A DNA stretch of 64,000 nt, taken from Gimesia aquarii. Its GTDB lineage: Bacteria; Planctomycetota; Planctomycetia; Planctomycetales; Planctomycetaceae. Made by a program: the position numbers and the translations under genes. Below the pieces are notes generated by a model. The model had not been told where the DNA came from. It worked only from the letters and a program-made list of their open reading frames with translations, and searched no databases. The stretch is taken from the NCBI RefSeq assembly GCF_007748175.1, contig NZ_CP037422.1, positions 2,501,231 to 2,565,230 on the forward strand, read 5' to 3'. Shown piece after piece: positions 25,835-35,106 of this stretch; positions within the stretch are counted from its first letter, which is position 1, and each line of letters starts with the position of its first letter.

Positions 25835-27136
25835 ATGACTGAAACTGAATCAATATCTAATTTAGATGAACCTTCAAAAGATATGCTCGCAAACTTGTTT
25901 TCCGGGTTAACAGAACAAGTCTTGCAAGGGGAATCGCTGGATGCAGTGTTGAATTCCATTTACGAAAGTTTCCAGCCTGTATTGCCATTCAATCGAATTG
26001 GTTGTGCTCTGCTCGACGAAACGGGAGAACTCGTCGTTTCACGTTGGTGCCGCTCCGATAGTAACGTGATGCTCGGCAAAAATTTTAGTGCTCCACTCAA
26101 AGGATCTTCACTTCAATTTGTTTTGGAGCAGAAACGGCCTAGAATACTAAATAATCTTGAAGAGTACCTTCAAAAACACCCCCACTCTGAATCAACACGT
26201 TTGATAGTAAATGAAGGTATTCGGTCTTCGTTCACATTTCCACTGACTGTCGAAGGACATAGTGTTGGGTTCTTGTTTTTTTCGAGTATCGAGATTGATG
26301 CATACTCCGAAGCCCACCTTGCGTTGTTCAATGAAATCGCTGGCTTGCTTTCACTGGCAATTCTCACCGCTTCACAGCGGGACCGGTTTGCCAGGTCAAA
26401 TAGCAAATATCTCTATTTACTCAATCGACTTGTCAGATCTGTCTGTCCACGCTCGGAACATGTTGTCCAGTTAGTTTGCGATTTAGCACAAATACTAAGT
26501 CCTGAACATATCAAAGACTGTGAAACGGCAGCCATACTGATTGAAGCTCGTGATATCATTTCCACAAATGATGACCAAGAACACAGGGCAATCACAGATC
26601 TCATTAATAAGATCTGTAATTTGGAAACGGTTTCCACGATAATCAATCATTACGACAAGCAGAGTGACCTTGTGCCCTTAATCAAAGGCAATATTCGAAA
26701 CGAGTCACTCGCACTTGCCGCAAATCTAATCAGAATCGTACGTCAATACAAATTTCTCGAAAATGTCCACTCCTCGAATCATTTGCCCCTGGAGCACTTG
26801 CGTAGAGAACCAGAGACATTTGCTTCCTTCATTATCGATGAACTGGAACGAGCTATCGTTGAGTCTGTCAGTGATACTACCCGACGTGTCATGATTAAAG
26901 AGCTAGTAGATGGCATGATCTTTAAAGAGCATGTCGTTGCTTCAGATGGTGCCATTCTCGTTTCATCGAATCATATCGTTGACAAACACACCAGACGACG
27001 CCTGAAGAATTTCGGCAACTATGGTATTCGAGTAATGGAACCCTTGGTAGTAAGCTGCGAACCAAACAATTCTAATAAGAGCAAGACGCGCGGAGCTAAA
27101 ATCGACCACGAAAGGTTGTGTACTACGGCGCGTTGA
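25835..27136 (+). CDS. GAF-domain signalling protein
   Basis: This is 433 residues from the ATG at 25835 (AGGAAAGAG upstream). Residues of about 15-185 form a GAF domain: LDAVLNSIYESFQPVLPFNRIGCALLD, then SSFTFPLTVEGHSVGFLFFSS and HLALFNEIAGLLSLAI. The middle (about 200-340) is helical and unrecognised. The end (LVDGMIFKEHVVASDGAILVSSNH, then RRRLKNFGNYGI) resembles the small C-terminal module that follows HD or receiver domains in c-di-GMP-type regulators (GMVLAEDV...LLLAKG...). No catalytic HD or GGDEF motif is visible. A cytoplasmic small-molecule or redox sensor is likely; its output is unknown. Confidence 0.75.
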   Translation: MTETESISNLDEPSKDMLANLFSGLTEQVLQGESLDAVLNSIYESFQPVLPFNRIGCALLDETGELVVSRWCRSDSNVMLGKNFSAPLKGSSLQFVLEQKRPRILNNLEEYLQKHPHSESTRLIVNEGIRSSFTFPLTVEGHSVGFLFFSSIEIDAYSEAHLALFNEIAGLLSLAILTASQRDRFARSNSKYLYLLNRLVRSVCPRSEHVVQLVCDLAQILSPEHIKDCETAAILIEARDIISTNDDQEHRAITDLINKICNLETVSTIINHYDKQSDLVPLIKGNIRNESLALAANLIRIVRQYKFLENVHSSNHLPLEHLRREPETFASFIIDELERAIVESVSDTTRRVMIKELVDGMIFKEHVVASDGAILVSSNHIVDKHTRRRLKNFGNYGIRVMEPLVVSCEPNNSNKSKTRGAKIDHERLCTTAR

Positions 27137-27209
27137 TTAGATTGAGAACAACGGCAGGTAAAAGCAACCTGAAGCCAATGGCCCCAAAGCAAGAAGCGAC
27201 CAGAGAGTG

Positions 27210-28547
27210 TCAAATGACTTCGGCCAGCGGTAGATAACCGCTGTCGACCAGATATTGAGGTCGCCCGGCGTGATCAGGTAATGTTAATTGCTGCACGTCG
27301 ATTCCCATATTGTGATAGAGTGTCGCGAAGACTTCCTGAAAATGTACGGGACGATCTTTCGCTTCGCCACCCAGGCGATCTGTGGTGCCAATGACCTGAC
27401 CTGTTTTCATCCCACCACCGGCGAGCAACGCATTGCAAACGCGCGGCCAGTGATCACGGCCCCCCTGTTTGTTAATCATGGGAGTACGTCCAAACTCGCC
27501 CCAGGCGATGACTGTCGTGTCTTCAGCCATGCCACGTTGGTGCAAGTCCTCGATGAGGGCGGTCATGGCCTGATCGAAGTCAGGAAAATTTTCTTTCGCC
27601 CGTTTGAAGTTACGACTATGCCAGTCCCAGAAACTGTAACTCAGAGTCACAACGCGCGCCCCGGCTTCGACAAGACGCCGCGCAAGAAGAAATTGTTCGT
27701 TCAGTCGTGGTGCGGCGTCCCCTTGCTTTTTTTCCGTTCCTGTACCGTAGCGTTCACGAACTGCCGGGTCTTCTTTCGAAAGATCGAGCGCATCAACCAG
27801 GCCTCCTGAAGTGAGAACACCGAAAGCCTGCTCGTTGAACGAATCAAGCCCCTGCATCACCCCGCTACTGTCGGCATCACGCCGAAACTGATCAAAACTA
27901 TTTAGCAGACTTTTCCGGTCATGCAAACGATCTAATGTAATGCCGTTGAGTGTCATGTCGCCTTTCATTTCGCCGTTCGGATTGAAGGGGGTGTGAGCCA
28001 TGCCCAGGAAACTATTCTTCCCAAAGTTGTAAGGAGTGTGCTGCATCCGAGGCGAAAGATTGACATAAGCGGGTGAAATCGCCCGAGGATTCCCTTTCAA
28101 GTGTGACAACGCGGACCCCAATTCAGGCCAACCGCCCGCGGGTTGGTTGACCGAGTTGTGTCCGGTCATACATTGGAACGATGCGTGCTGACCTACCGAA
28201 CCGACGAGCGAATTCACAAACACACATTGGTCCGCAATCCGGGCCAGCCTGGGAAGATGTTCACAAATGCGAATGTCAGGTACATTGGTCGAAATAGCTT
28301 TGAATTCGCCACGCACTTCAGCAGGTGCATCCGTTTTGAGATCATACATATCCTGATGCGGCGGCCCACCTGGCAGATAGATCATGATGATGGATTTGTG
28401 AGAGCTGCTTTTGCCCGACTGCTTCTCAGCTTTGAGTACCTGAGGCAAGCTAAGACCGCCCAGACCAAGTGCCCCTACTTTAATGAAATTCCGACGCGAT
28501 ATTTGATTACAGAATTTGCTGGCAGACTGATCAAAAATATTCAGCAT
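27210..28547 (-). CDS. DUF1501 Tat-exported sulfatase-like protein
   Basis: This is 445 residues with a twin-arginine signal ([20 protein letters not shown]). It shows the DUF1501 pattern: a metal-site-like start ([18 protein letters not shown]), [58 protein letters not shown] and a closing [21 protein letters not shown]1501 proteins are related to the alkaline-phosphatase/sulfatase fold. In planctomycetes they are usually paired with a DUF1549/DUF1553 cytochrome protein, but here it stands alone. It ends convergently with the GAF-protein gene. Confidence 0.9.
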   Translation of the reverse strand: MLNIFDQSASKFCNQISRRNFIKVGALGLGGLSLPQVLKAEKQSGKSSSHKSIIMIYLPGGPPHQDMYDLKTDAPAEVRGEFKAISTNVPDIRICEHLPRLARIADQCVFVNSLVGSVGQHASFQCMTGHNSVNQPAGGWPELGSALSHLKGNPRAISPAYVNLSPRMQHTPYNFGKNSFLGMAHTPFNPNGEMKGDMTLNGITLDRLHDRKSLLNSFDQFRRDADSSGVMQGLDSFNEQAFGVLTSGGLVDALDLSKEDPAVRERYGTGTEKKQGDAAPRLNEQFLLARRLVEAGARVVTLSYSFWDWHSRNFKRAKENFPDFDQAMTALIEDLHQRGMAEDTTVIAWGEFGRTPMINKQGGRDHWPRVCNALLAGGGMKTGQVIGTTDRLGGEAKDRPVHFQEVFATLYHNMGIDVQQLTLPDHAGRPQYLVDSGYLPLAEVI

Positions 28548-28899
28548 AATCGATTCCAGGGTGGCAGATCTACAACGTTTGACAACGATGTATATGGGGA
28601 AAATATAGAGCGAGGGTAAGAATATTTTATTGATCTGATTTTAACTCTGGAAATCGGTTATGTCTACGTCAACCCTGAAAAACATTCTTCCTGCAAAGTC
28701 GATTAAAAGTAGCATATCAATTTCAAGCTCCTGAGATTTCTTTCTTCGTGATACACTCAAGAGGAAACAGTAGTTCTGTTCGGGTGAGAAAACTTTAATA
28801 ATCACATTATGATCGAAACAATATCAACATCTGCCAACTGGGACGCCATTTATCCACCGACTCACGAGGATTGCATTAAATCCTACGAATGACTAGCAA
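28548..28899. other. Gene-free spacer
   Basis: 352 bases without a supported gene, between the start of the DUF1501 gene and the end of the DinB-like gene (both minus). It should hold the DUF1501 gene's promoter. Confidence 0.3.
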
Positions 28900-29391
28900 T
28901 CACCATGATTGATCATCTAGATGAATTCCATGTGCATGTAGCAGATAGACAATTTGACCGACATGATTATTCATATGTGCTGCGGAAACGAGGAAAAGTC
29001 CAAATTGGTTTCTGACTGGTTCTCCGCCAAATGTGACAGGTGCACCTAAATCAATCTTTTCCGGATAGTGAAGCGTCTGAATAACCATGTCAATTGCCTC
29101 TTGAAATTGCGACAAAACTTCGTCAACGTTTCTTCCTGACTTATCGTTAAATTCTCCATCACGATCGCGTTCGTATTCGATTCCCGCACAGCGAACTCCA
29201 ATGAAGTGGCGGACACTCCCGGTGAGATGTACGATGATGTGACCGATACTATTACCAAATGGAAATGGATTGATCCAGAATTTCTCAGGCGGAAGCACTC
29301 TCGTTAAGCGTTCGATGCGGTTTGCGAGATACTCGAAGTAATCTATGAGCTGCTGCTTCACAGCATGTGAAATATTTTCATCTTGAGACAT
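28900..29391 (-). CDS. DinB-like metal-binding family protein
   Basis: This is 163 residues, all helical, with the layout of a DinB/DUF664-type four-helix bundle. LIDYFEYLANRIERL opens it, GHIIVHLTGSVRHFI carries the first His residues, and the C-terminal AAHMNNHVGQIVYLLHAHGI is the classic third metal-ligand helix (H-x-x-H-x-x-Q type). Members bind a divalent metal and include thiol-transferases using bacillithiol or mycothiol; many are uncharacterised. It is cytoplasmic. It is followed on the same strand by a GNAT acetyltransferase gene with a 52-base gap. The specific reaction is unknown. Confidence 0.8.
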   Translation of the reverse strand: MSQDENISHAVKQQLIDYFEYLANRIERLTRVLPPEKFWINPFPFGNSIGHIIVHLTGSVRHFIGVRCAGIEYERDRDGEFNDKSGRNVDEVLSQFQEAIDMVIQTLHYPEKIDLGAPVTFGGEPVRNQFGLFLVSAAHMNNHVGQIVYLLHAHGIHLDDQSW

Positions 29392-29443
29392 GGCTGTGTG
29401 GTTCTTTCATGAGAGTAAAAACTGAAGTTGTCGAAGTTTCACG

Positions 29444-29917
29444 TTAATCTGTCTGGAGGATCTTTTCAAAACAAGGAATCGAGCGGCCTGGTATGCTTGA
29501 AGAAATTTTTTTCACCAATGGAATACCCAATTTTTCGTAAAAACCGGAAGCGTTAGGATCACTTTGAATCACTAAGCGAGAAAACCCCTTGGATTTAATT
29601 ACCTCCATCGCGTGATGAAACATCTGCGAACCATAACCACGTTTCAAGTAATCAGGGTCGACGAACAAGTGTTCGAGCTCAATGGCTTTCGAGTCGATCT
29701 CACGCAGTGAATAGTAGCCAACAATAGTATTGTCGATTGTTACCACATAAACGCGTCGCTTCTGGATATCTTCGGCTAACAGGGTAAGTTCGCTGCGAAA
29801 CGTTGCCATCATTTGTGACGAATAATTCCAGTGGGATTTAGATCGTATGCCTAAGGCGCTGATCGTTGTACATTCTTGTGGTTGAGCGCGTCGAATATGG
29901 GGAACTACATCTGGCAT
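29444..29917 (-). CDS. GNAT-family N-acetyltransferase
   Basis: This is 157 residues with the GNAT core. A first helix and strand are followed by RRVYVVTIDNTIVGYYSLREID, then ELEHLFVDPDYLKRGYGSQMFHHAMEV. The latter contains the acetyl-CoA pyrophosphate loop (R-G-x-G-S-x-M pattern) and the alpha-3 helix. GFSRLVIQSDPNASGFYEKLGI is the beta-5 and Tyr motif. It transfers an acetyl group from acetyl-CoA to an amine; the acceptor cannot be told. It is cytoplasmic, full-length for the family, and just upstream of the DinB-like gene. Confidence 0.85.
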   Translation of the reverse strand: MPDVVPHIRRAQPQECTTISALGIRSKSHWNYSSQMMATFRSELTLLAEDIQKRRVYVVTIDNTIVGYYSLREIDSKAIELEHLFVDPDYLKRGYGSQMFHHAMEVIKSKGFSRLVIQSDPNASGFYEKLGIPLVKKISSSIPGRSIPCFEKILQTD

Positions 29918-30359
29918 GGTTTAGACTCAATGAGTTTCGGATTATCGAGAAGTGGCCTCTCACAGATTAGACCTCTGTGCTGAATGAAAGGTTCATCATA
30001 TTTTTCTGTGTCCTATGGAGCGATGTCCTACAAAGAAGATTAAAACGTTTACCATCCTCATTAAAAGATGACAGCTAGCTGCATGTTGAACTACACGAGA
30101 TAAACGAAAACCGTTCATCATCAAACTCTGCCTAACGAACTAAATACGAAGTTCATCAATGGGATCTGCGCCGTTTTTACTCTCGCAATTCCAGGAGGTT
30201 TTCAGCGATTCCAAATGGGAGGTAAATCTGGTTGAATTCTCATCCAGAGACAATTACAGGGATACAACTCAACCATCGGTTATTCGGCGATTTCACTCTC
30301 TATTCTAAGAACGAAACTCTCAGCATTCATTTTATTTATGGTGTTTCGCCTGGATTGAG
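29918..30359. other. Gene-free spacer
   Basis: About 440 bases upstream of the hairpin at 30360. A 74-codon frame (30232-30456) crosses it, but only its last 29 codons have a ribosome site. I see no other feature. Confidence 0.3.
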
Positions 30360-30392
30360 GGAGGTTTTTATGCGGTTCATAGGAAAACCTCC
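30360..30392 (+). promoter_or_regulatory. Hairpin covering a ribosome binding site
   Basis: GGAGGTTTT (30360-30368) and AAAACCTCC (30384-30392) form a perfect 9-base-pair stem. The left arm is a strong Shine-Dalgarno sequence placed five bases before an ATG at 30370, so folding would hide the site. It may act as a translational switch or a thermosensor-like element, or merely form a hairpin. Confidence 0.4.
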
Positions 30393-30456
30393 TCAGTTTC
30401 TTTTACTTTTACCGGTTATGAAGCCTCTCCACGTTCCGTTCTTGATTCACACCTGA
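30370..30456 (+). CDS. Possible small peptide (28 residues)
   Basis: The ATG at 30370 with GGGAGG five bases upstream opens a 28-residue frame (RFIGKPPQFLLLLPVMKPLH and a short tail) with a hydrophobic middle, ending in TGA at 30456. The ribosome site lies in a hairpin arm. It could be a leader peptide or a small membrane peptide upstream of the thioredoxin-like/histidine-kinase pair. The case is weak and rests on the ribosome site alone. Confidence 0.25.
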   Translation: MRFIGKPPQFLLLLPVMKPLHVPFLIHT

Positions 30457-30679
30457 ATCGCGCTTTTTTGCAAATAATTCGCCACCGCGTTGTACAAACG
30501 CAACTTATGTTTTCTTCACAGTGAACATCATGTTTGTAAGTCTCTTAACTTGAGAGGAACGGGGATATCCAAAATCGAATTTGCAGTGCGCTCGCTTTTT
30601 TCAAACAATCATTGATCGACAAACAGATTTAATAAATGGTCCAAAAAACAAACTCCTCAGACTATTTACGGTAAAGACA

Positions 30680-31354
30680 ATGAATCCACTAGGGACAAGT
30701 ACATCCAACGGCGACGATCAAGTCATCCGTAATCATAGACGGAAGCTTCGATGGTTTACCTTACCCGCTCTGACAGCCCTCTGGCTTGGTCTGGTGGGAA
30801 TCGGTATGTCAGCCATGTGGAAATATCAGACGACTCCAGGCGAATTCACTCAACCTCCACGACAATGGCCTGCCAATAGTCAAATTGAGCGAAACACAAA
30901 TCGCGCAACCCTCGTGATGTTTGCTCATCCTCACTGCCCCTGTACTCGGGCCAGCATTAATGAGCTGGCACTGATCATGGCACATTGTGCTGGAAAGTTA
31001 GATGCTAGGGTACTGTTCTTTAAGCCAACTGACTTCCCCAAAAATTGGGAGCAGACAGACCTCTGGTTTTCCGCAGAGGACATACCCGACGTCAAAGTTT
31101 TTGGTGATCGCGATGGTTCTGAAGCAAAGCGATTTCATGCAAAGACATCAGGGTACACGCTGTTGTTTGACTCAGAGGGGCAACTGTTGTTCCGTGGCGG
31201 TATTACAGGATCACGCGGACATGCTGGCGAAAATGTTGGCAGGAGTGCAATTGAGTCGATCTTGATAAGTGGTGCGTCAGGAGCCGGTCAGACTTTCACT
31301 TTCGGCTGCCCCTTATTGGGAAAAAAAGACACTTGCGATAAGGAGCATCAATAA
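30680..31354 (+). CDS. Membrane-anchored thioredoxin-fold protein (RedB-like)
   Basis: This is 224 residues from the ATG at 30680; the frame upstream to 30581 lacks a site. One transmembrane helix (residues of about 25-46, [19 protein letters not shown]) places the rest in the periplasm. [19 protein letters not shown] (about residues 78-96) is a thioredoxin-like strand and CxC active site (Cys86 and Cys88) in an HPHCPC context seen in proteins annotated RedB in planctomycetes. Later [19 protein letters not shown] is the cis-Pro/beta-4 region of the fold. Its stop codon overlaps the hybrid kinase start (TAATG). That coupling suggests a redox protein working with the kinase. Confidence 0.75.
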   Translation: MNPLGTSTSNGDDQVIRNHRRKLRWFTLPALTALWLGLVGIGMSAMWKYQTTPGEFTQPPRQWPANSQIERNTNRATLVMFAHPHCPCTRASINELALIMAHCAGKLDARVLFFKPTDFPKNWEQTDLWFSAEDIPDVKVFGDRDGSEAKRFHAKTSGYTLLFDSEGQLLFRGGITGSRGHAGENVGRSAIESILISGASGAGQTFTFGCPLLGKKDTCDKEHQ

Positions 31355-34056
31355 TGTCGACCACAATAGAATCTATCATTCATGATGATGCCATTTCGGA
31401 ACGAGCAGAAACACTCTTTCAGAAGAATCGTTTAGAGATCTTTAAGCGTACCGACCGCTTGTTTGCCTGCCTGATGGTCTTACAGTGGATTGCCAGTATT
31501 ATTGCCATGTTCTGGCTTTCTCCCCGTACCTGGGCGGGAACGGAAAGTGAAATACACCTTCATATCTGGGCCTCAATTCTCTTGGGTGGCTTGATCTCCT
31601 TCTTTCCCATTTATCTGGCGATAACGCGCTCAGGATCCACACTCACCCGGCATGTTGTTGCTATCAGCCAAATGTTGATGGCCTCTCTCTTAATACACTT
31701 GAGTGGCGGACGGATTGAAACGCATTTTCACATCTTTGGTTCCCTGGCGTTTTTGGCCTTTTATCGAGACTGGCGTGTGCTCATTTCAGCGACAGTAGTG
31801 GTGGTAGTCGACCATTTAGCCTTTGGCCTGTTTTATCCGCAAGCCATCTTTGGTGTGCTCACGGCAAGTCCCTGGCGGGTGGTAGAGCATGGTGCCTGGG
31901 TTGTTTTTGAAGATGTCTTCTTATTCATTGCCATTCATCAAAGCCTTAGAGAAATGCGTGCGATGGCTCAACAGCAGGCCGAACTGGAAGCAACAAATGA
32001 GTCTGTAGAATCTCAAGTAAAAAGTCGAACTCGAGATTTGCATAGCGCCAACCAGATGATTTTGGACGCCAATCACAAACTGGAGCACCAAACAGATGAA
32101 CTGCGAAGACAGGCAAAAGATCTGGTAGTAGCGAACCGAAAGGCTGAACAACTGAGTGCCTTTGGCCAAATTCTTGATCGATCCCAGAATGAAATTTACA
32201 TATTTGATCAGGAGACGCTGAAATTTGTGCATGTCAGTAAAGGCGCCTGCCGCAATATTGGCTATAGCATGGAAGAGCTTCGCGAACTCACACCCGTCGA
32301 AATTAAACCAGAACACACACAGCAATCTTTTCAAGAAATTGTTGCGCCGCTTGTGGAAGGTCTTCAAAGTAATCTTGAATTTACGACCGTGCACCGCCGA
32401 AAAGATGGTTCCGAATATCCTGTGACAGTCAACCTGGAACTATCAACACTGGAGGAAAGAGCGGTTTTTGTTGCCGTTATTCTTGATATTACCGAACAAC
32501 AACGTGCATCTCAGAAAATTGAGATGATTTCACGCATTCCTGAGGAAAATAATAATCCTGTTCTGCGCGTCTCAGGCGAGGGTGAACTGCTTTATGCTAA
32601 CCCTGCCAGTAAAGAATTACTCACTCATTGGGGAATTCGAGTGAATGATTCACTTCCTTATGAGATCAGTGAGGCTTGTCAACAGGCACTGGATCTTGGC
32701 GATTCTGTAGGCATCGAAGTCGACACAAGTCAATTATGCTACTCGCTAAATCTAGCTCCCGTTGTCAAAGAGAACTATGTTAATCTCTATGGGACTGATA
32801 TCACATCGCGCAAACAGGCGGAACAAGCATTACTTCAGGCGAAAGAAGCAGCAGAAGCCGCGAACCAGTCCAAAAGCGAATTTCTCGCCAACATGAGCCA
32901 TGAAATTCGCACACCCATGACGGCAATCTTAGGATTCTCGGAAATTCTGCTAGGGACGATTGAAGACCCCGAACATGTTGAAGGCTTAAAAACCATTCGC
33001 CGTAATGGAAAATATCTGCTGCAAATCATCAATAACATTCTTGATCTCTCCAAAGTAGAATCGGGTAAACTGGAAGTGGAACAGATCCAATGCTCACCTT
33101 GTCAGATTCTCTCGGAAGTCACTTCACTCATGCGAGTGCCCACAAATGCGAAAGGACTTCAACTGGAGCTTGAATATGATGGTCCAGTTCCGAAACAGAT
33201 TCAATCAGACCCCACACGGATCCGCCAGATTCTCATCAATCTGATTGGGAACGCCACCAAGTTCACTGAAATCGGTAAAATTCGTGTCGTGGCGCGGCTA
33301 AAAGATATTGAGACTAACGATCCTCAAATGCAGTTTGATGTCATCGACACCGGTATCGGGATGACGAAAGATCAAATGAGCCATCTTTTCCAACCCTTTG
33401 TCCAAGCCGATACATCCACGACACGCAAATTTGGAGGAACAGGGCTGGGGCTCACTATCAGTAAGCGGCTTGCAAAAATGATGGGTGGGAACATCGAAGT
33501 CAGTAGTATTCCAGAAAAAGGGAGTACATTCTCGCTTAGTATTTCAACGGGATCCCTCCAGGATGTCGAACTCGTTACGGAAGTTTCTGAGGCAGAATTC
33601 CCTGTGAATCGTTCGGAAGAAAAGCAGGAACAAAAAACAAATCAACTCAATTGCCACGTACTGCTGGCAGAAGATGGCCCTGATAACCAACGGCTGATCT
33701 CTTTCATTTTGAAAAAATCAGGTGCTCAAGTCACCACTGCGGATAATGGAAAAGTCGCTCTGGAGCTTGCTTTGCAAGCACGTGATGAGGGCAATCCCTT
33801 CGATGTCATTCTCATGGACATGCAAATGCCCGTGCTGGATGGCTATAGCGCATCAACGAAGCTACGGGAAGCGGAATATACCGGCCCCATTATTGCACTC
33901 ACAGCACATGCGATGAGTCATGATCGCAAAAAATGTATCGATGCCGGCTGTGATGATTACACGACCAAACCGGTAGATCGAGAACAACTCATCGCCTTAG
34001 TCGATCAATACACTTCGCAACAAAAACACAGAGAACTCGCGGAAATTCAAATCTAA
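31354..34056 (+). CDS. Hybrid sensor histidine kinase with PAS and receiver domains
   Basis: This is 900 residues; its ATG shares a base with the preceding stop and has AAGGAG upstream. About six membrane helices (30-200) contain a conserved-looking His cluster ([13 protein letters not shown], about 115-127). A coiled coil, a PAS domain (about 265-385, [21 protein letters not shown]) and a second PAS-like region follow. The phospho-acceptor domain has [13 protein letters not shown] (His near 515). The ATPase domain has [16 protein letters not shown] and [13 protein letters not shown]. The receiver domain has [14 protein letters not shown] (Asp near 823). A further His-phosphotransfer partner must exist elsewhere. 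Coupling to the thioredoxin-like gene points to redox or metal sensing (inference). Confidence 0.9.
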   Translation: MSTTIESIIHDDAISERAETLFQKNRLEIFKRTDRLFACLMVLQWIASIIAMFWLSPRTWAGTESEIHLHIWASILLGGLISFFPIYLAITRSGSTLTRHVVAISQMLMASLLIHLSGGRIETHFHIFGSLAFLAFYRDWRVLISATVVVVVDHLAFGLFYPQAIFGVLTASPWRVVEHGAWVVFEDVFLFIAIHQSLREMRAMAQQQAELEATNESVESQVKSRTRDLHSANQMILDANHKLEHQTDELRRQAKDLVVANRKAEQLSAFGQILDRSQNEIYIFDQETLKFVHVSKGACRNIGYSMEELRELTPVEIKPEHTQQSFQEIVAPLVEGLQSNLEFTTVHRRKDGSEYPVTVNLELSTLEERAVFVAVILDITEQQRASQKIEMISRIPEENNNPVLRVSGEGELLYANPASKELLTHWGIRVNDSLPYEISEACQQALDLGDSVGIEVDTSQLCYSLNLAPVVKENYVNLYGTDITSRKQAEQALLQAKEAAEAANQSKSEFLANMSHEIRTPMTAILGFSEILLGTIEDPEHVEGLKTIRRNGKYLLQIINNILDLSKVESGKLEVEQIQCSPCQILSEVTSLMRVPTNAKGLQLELEYDGPVPKQIQSDPTRIRQILINLIGNATKFTEIGKIRVVARLKDIETNDPQMQFDVIDTGIGMTKDQMSHLFQPFVQADTSTTRKFGGTGLGLTISKRLAKMMGGNIEVSSIPEKGSTFSLSISTGSLQDVELVTEVSEAEFPVNRSEEKQEQKTNQLNCHVLLAEDGPDNQRLISFILKKSGAQVTTADNGKVALELALQARDEGNPFDVILMDMQMPVLDGYSASTKLREAEYTGPIIALTAHAMSHDRKKCIDAGCDDYTTKPVDREQLIALVDQYTSQQKHRELAEIQI

Positions 34057-34161
34057 GTGGGCTCTTTGTTATCGAATCAAATATGGCTTCTGGAGCGCAT
34101 AGGTCGCGTTTTCAAACTGACTTAGTGACCCAAAATACCTTTCGTTTAGGTTAAGCACAGA

Positions 34162-35064
34162 TTATTCGCGAACGGCGCGAAAACCAAAACTGGGAGAGCC
34201 AATGGCTTTGGGCTTGGCATAGACGCCGCCATGATACATGACAATCCAAGCCTGTTTCTCGTCTGCTTCCTCTGCCGTCCAAAGATAAATCAGCGGTGCC
34301 AAGGAATCCCACAACGGCGATTCCTTATCCGGTTTGCGTTCGTAGCGAGGCTGCTCAAGTGCTTTGTCCCATTTTCCGCCTGCGTTACGATTGCCCCGAG
34401 TCAGAGAACAAACAACTTCTTCGCGCGTTGGAAGTCGCCAGAAACCCTGAGGCTCTTTTGCCAATGACATCCCATCTTTGGTTAAATATCGTACCCGATC
34501 TTTAGCATCGCTCCAACTCACACCTCCCTCTCGACTCCACCCGGGTCCGGCTGGTGCCCACAGCAAAGTCACACCCTGCCCCTTCACAATACGTTCACCT
34601 CGATCGCCGTCATCAATACGAGTGCTCACTCGGATCACGGGCTCCGCACCAGATACGATTAGTGTCAGAACCGGAATTCCCAAAGCGACGAGATAGGCAG
34701 CTTTTTTAGGTTTGGGTCGACCCCATAAAAACAGGCACCCCACTAGTATCGGCAGGGCAGTCAGACACAACACAATCGCAAGTGAAATGCGCGACTGATC
34801 GATCACAATGAGGGTCGCAATGGTAATTCCGAGCAATGTAAATAACACAGCTCCCGCGCGAGGCCAACGAATACCGATGACGGCGAATCCACAGAAAAAC
34901 ATTGCCGGACTTAGATAGGCTGCTGTCTGAAGTAGTCGCATCCACAACAGTGGCTTGCACCAGCCTTCGTGAAAGGCTTCAATGATTCCCCAGAAAGCCC
35001 AGAAACTGCCAGCAAGAGTGACAAGTACCACGCCAAGCCAACCGACAAAGTTCGTAGCGCGCAA
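34162..35064 (-). CDS. Membrane protein with Lcl/DUF1566-like C-terminal domain
   Basis: This is 300 residues. The start is a TTG at 35064 with AAGGAG about six bases upstream, a case where the rare start codon is well supported. About five transmembrane helices fill residues 8-165. The periplasmic part (about 170-300) has LLWAPAGPGWSREGGVSWSDA, FWRLPTREEVVCSL and the end IVMYHGGVYAKPKAIGSPSFGFRAVRE. This is the DUF1566 (Lcl) layout, related to C-type-lectin/FGE-like folds. The role is unknown; protein or sugar recognition at the membrane is possible. It is 43 bases upstream of the PVC dehydrogenase gene's end. Confidence 0.75.
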   Translation of the reverse strand: MRATNFVGWLGVVLVTLAGSFWAFWGIIEAFHEGWCKPLLWMRLLQTAAYLSPAMFFCGFAVIGIRWPRAGAVLFTLLGITIATLIVIDQSRISLAIVLCLTALPILVGCLFLWGRPKPKKAAYLVALGIPVLTLIVSGAEPVIRVSTRIDDGDRGERIVKGQGVTLLWAPAGPGWSREGGVSWSDAKDRVRYLTKDGMSLAKEPQGFWRLPTREEVVCSLTRGNRNAGGKWDKALEQPRYERKPDKESPLWDSLAPLIYLWTAEEADEKQAWIVMYHGGVYAKPKAIGSPSFGFRAVRE

Positions 35065-35106
35065 CGAATGCTCCTTAGAAGATACGATTCAAACCACACC
35101 TTCGAG

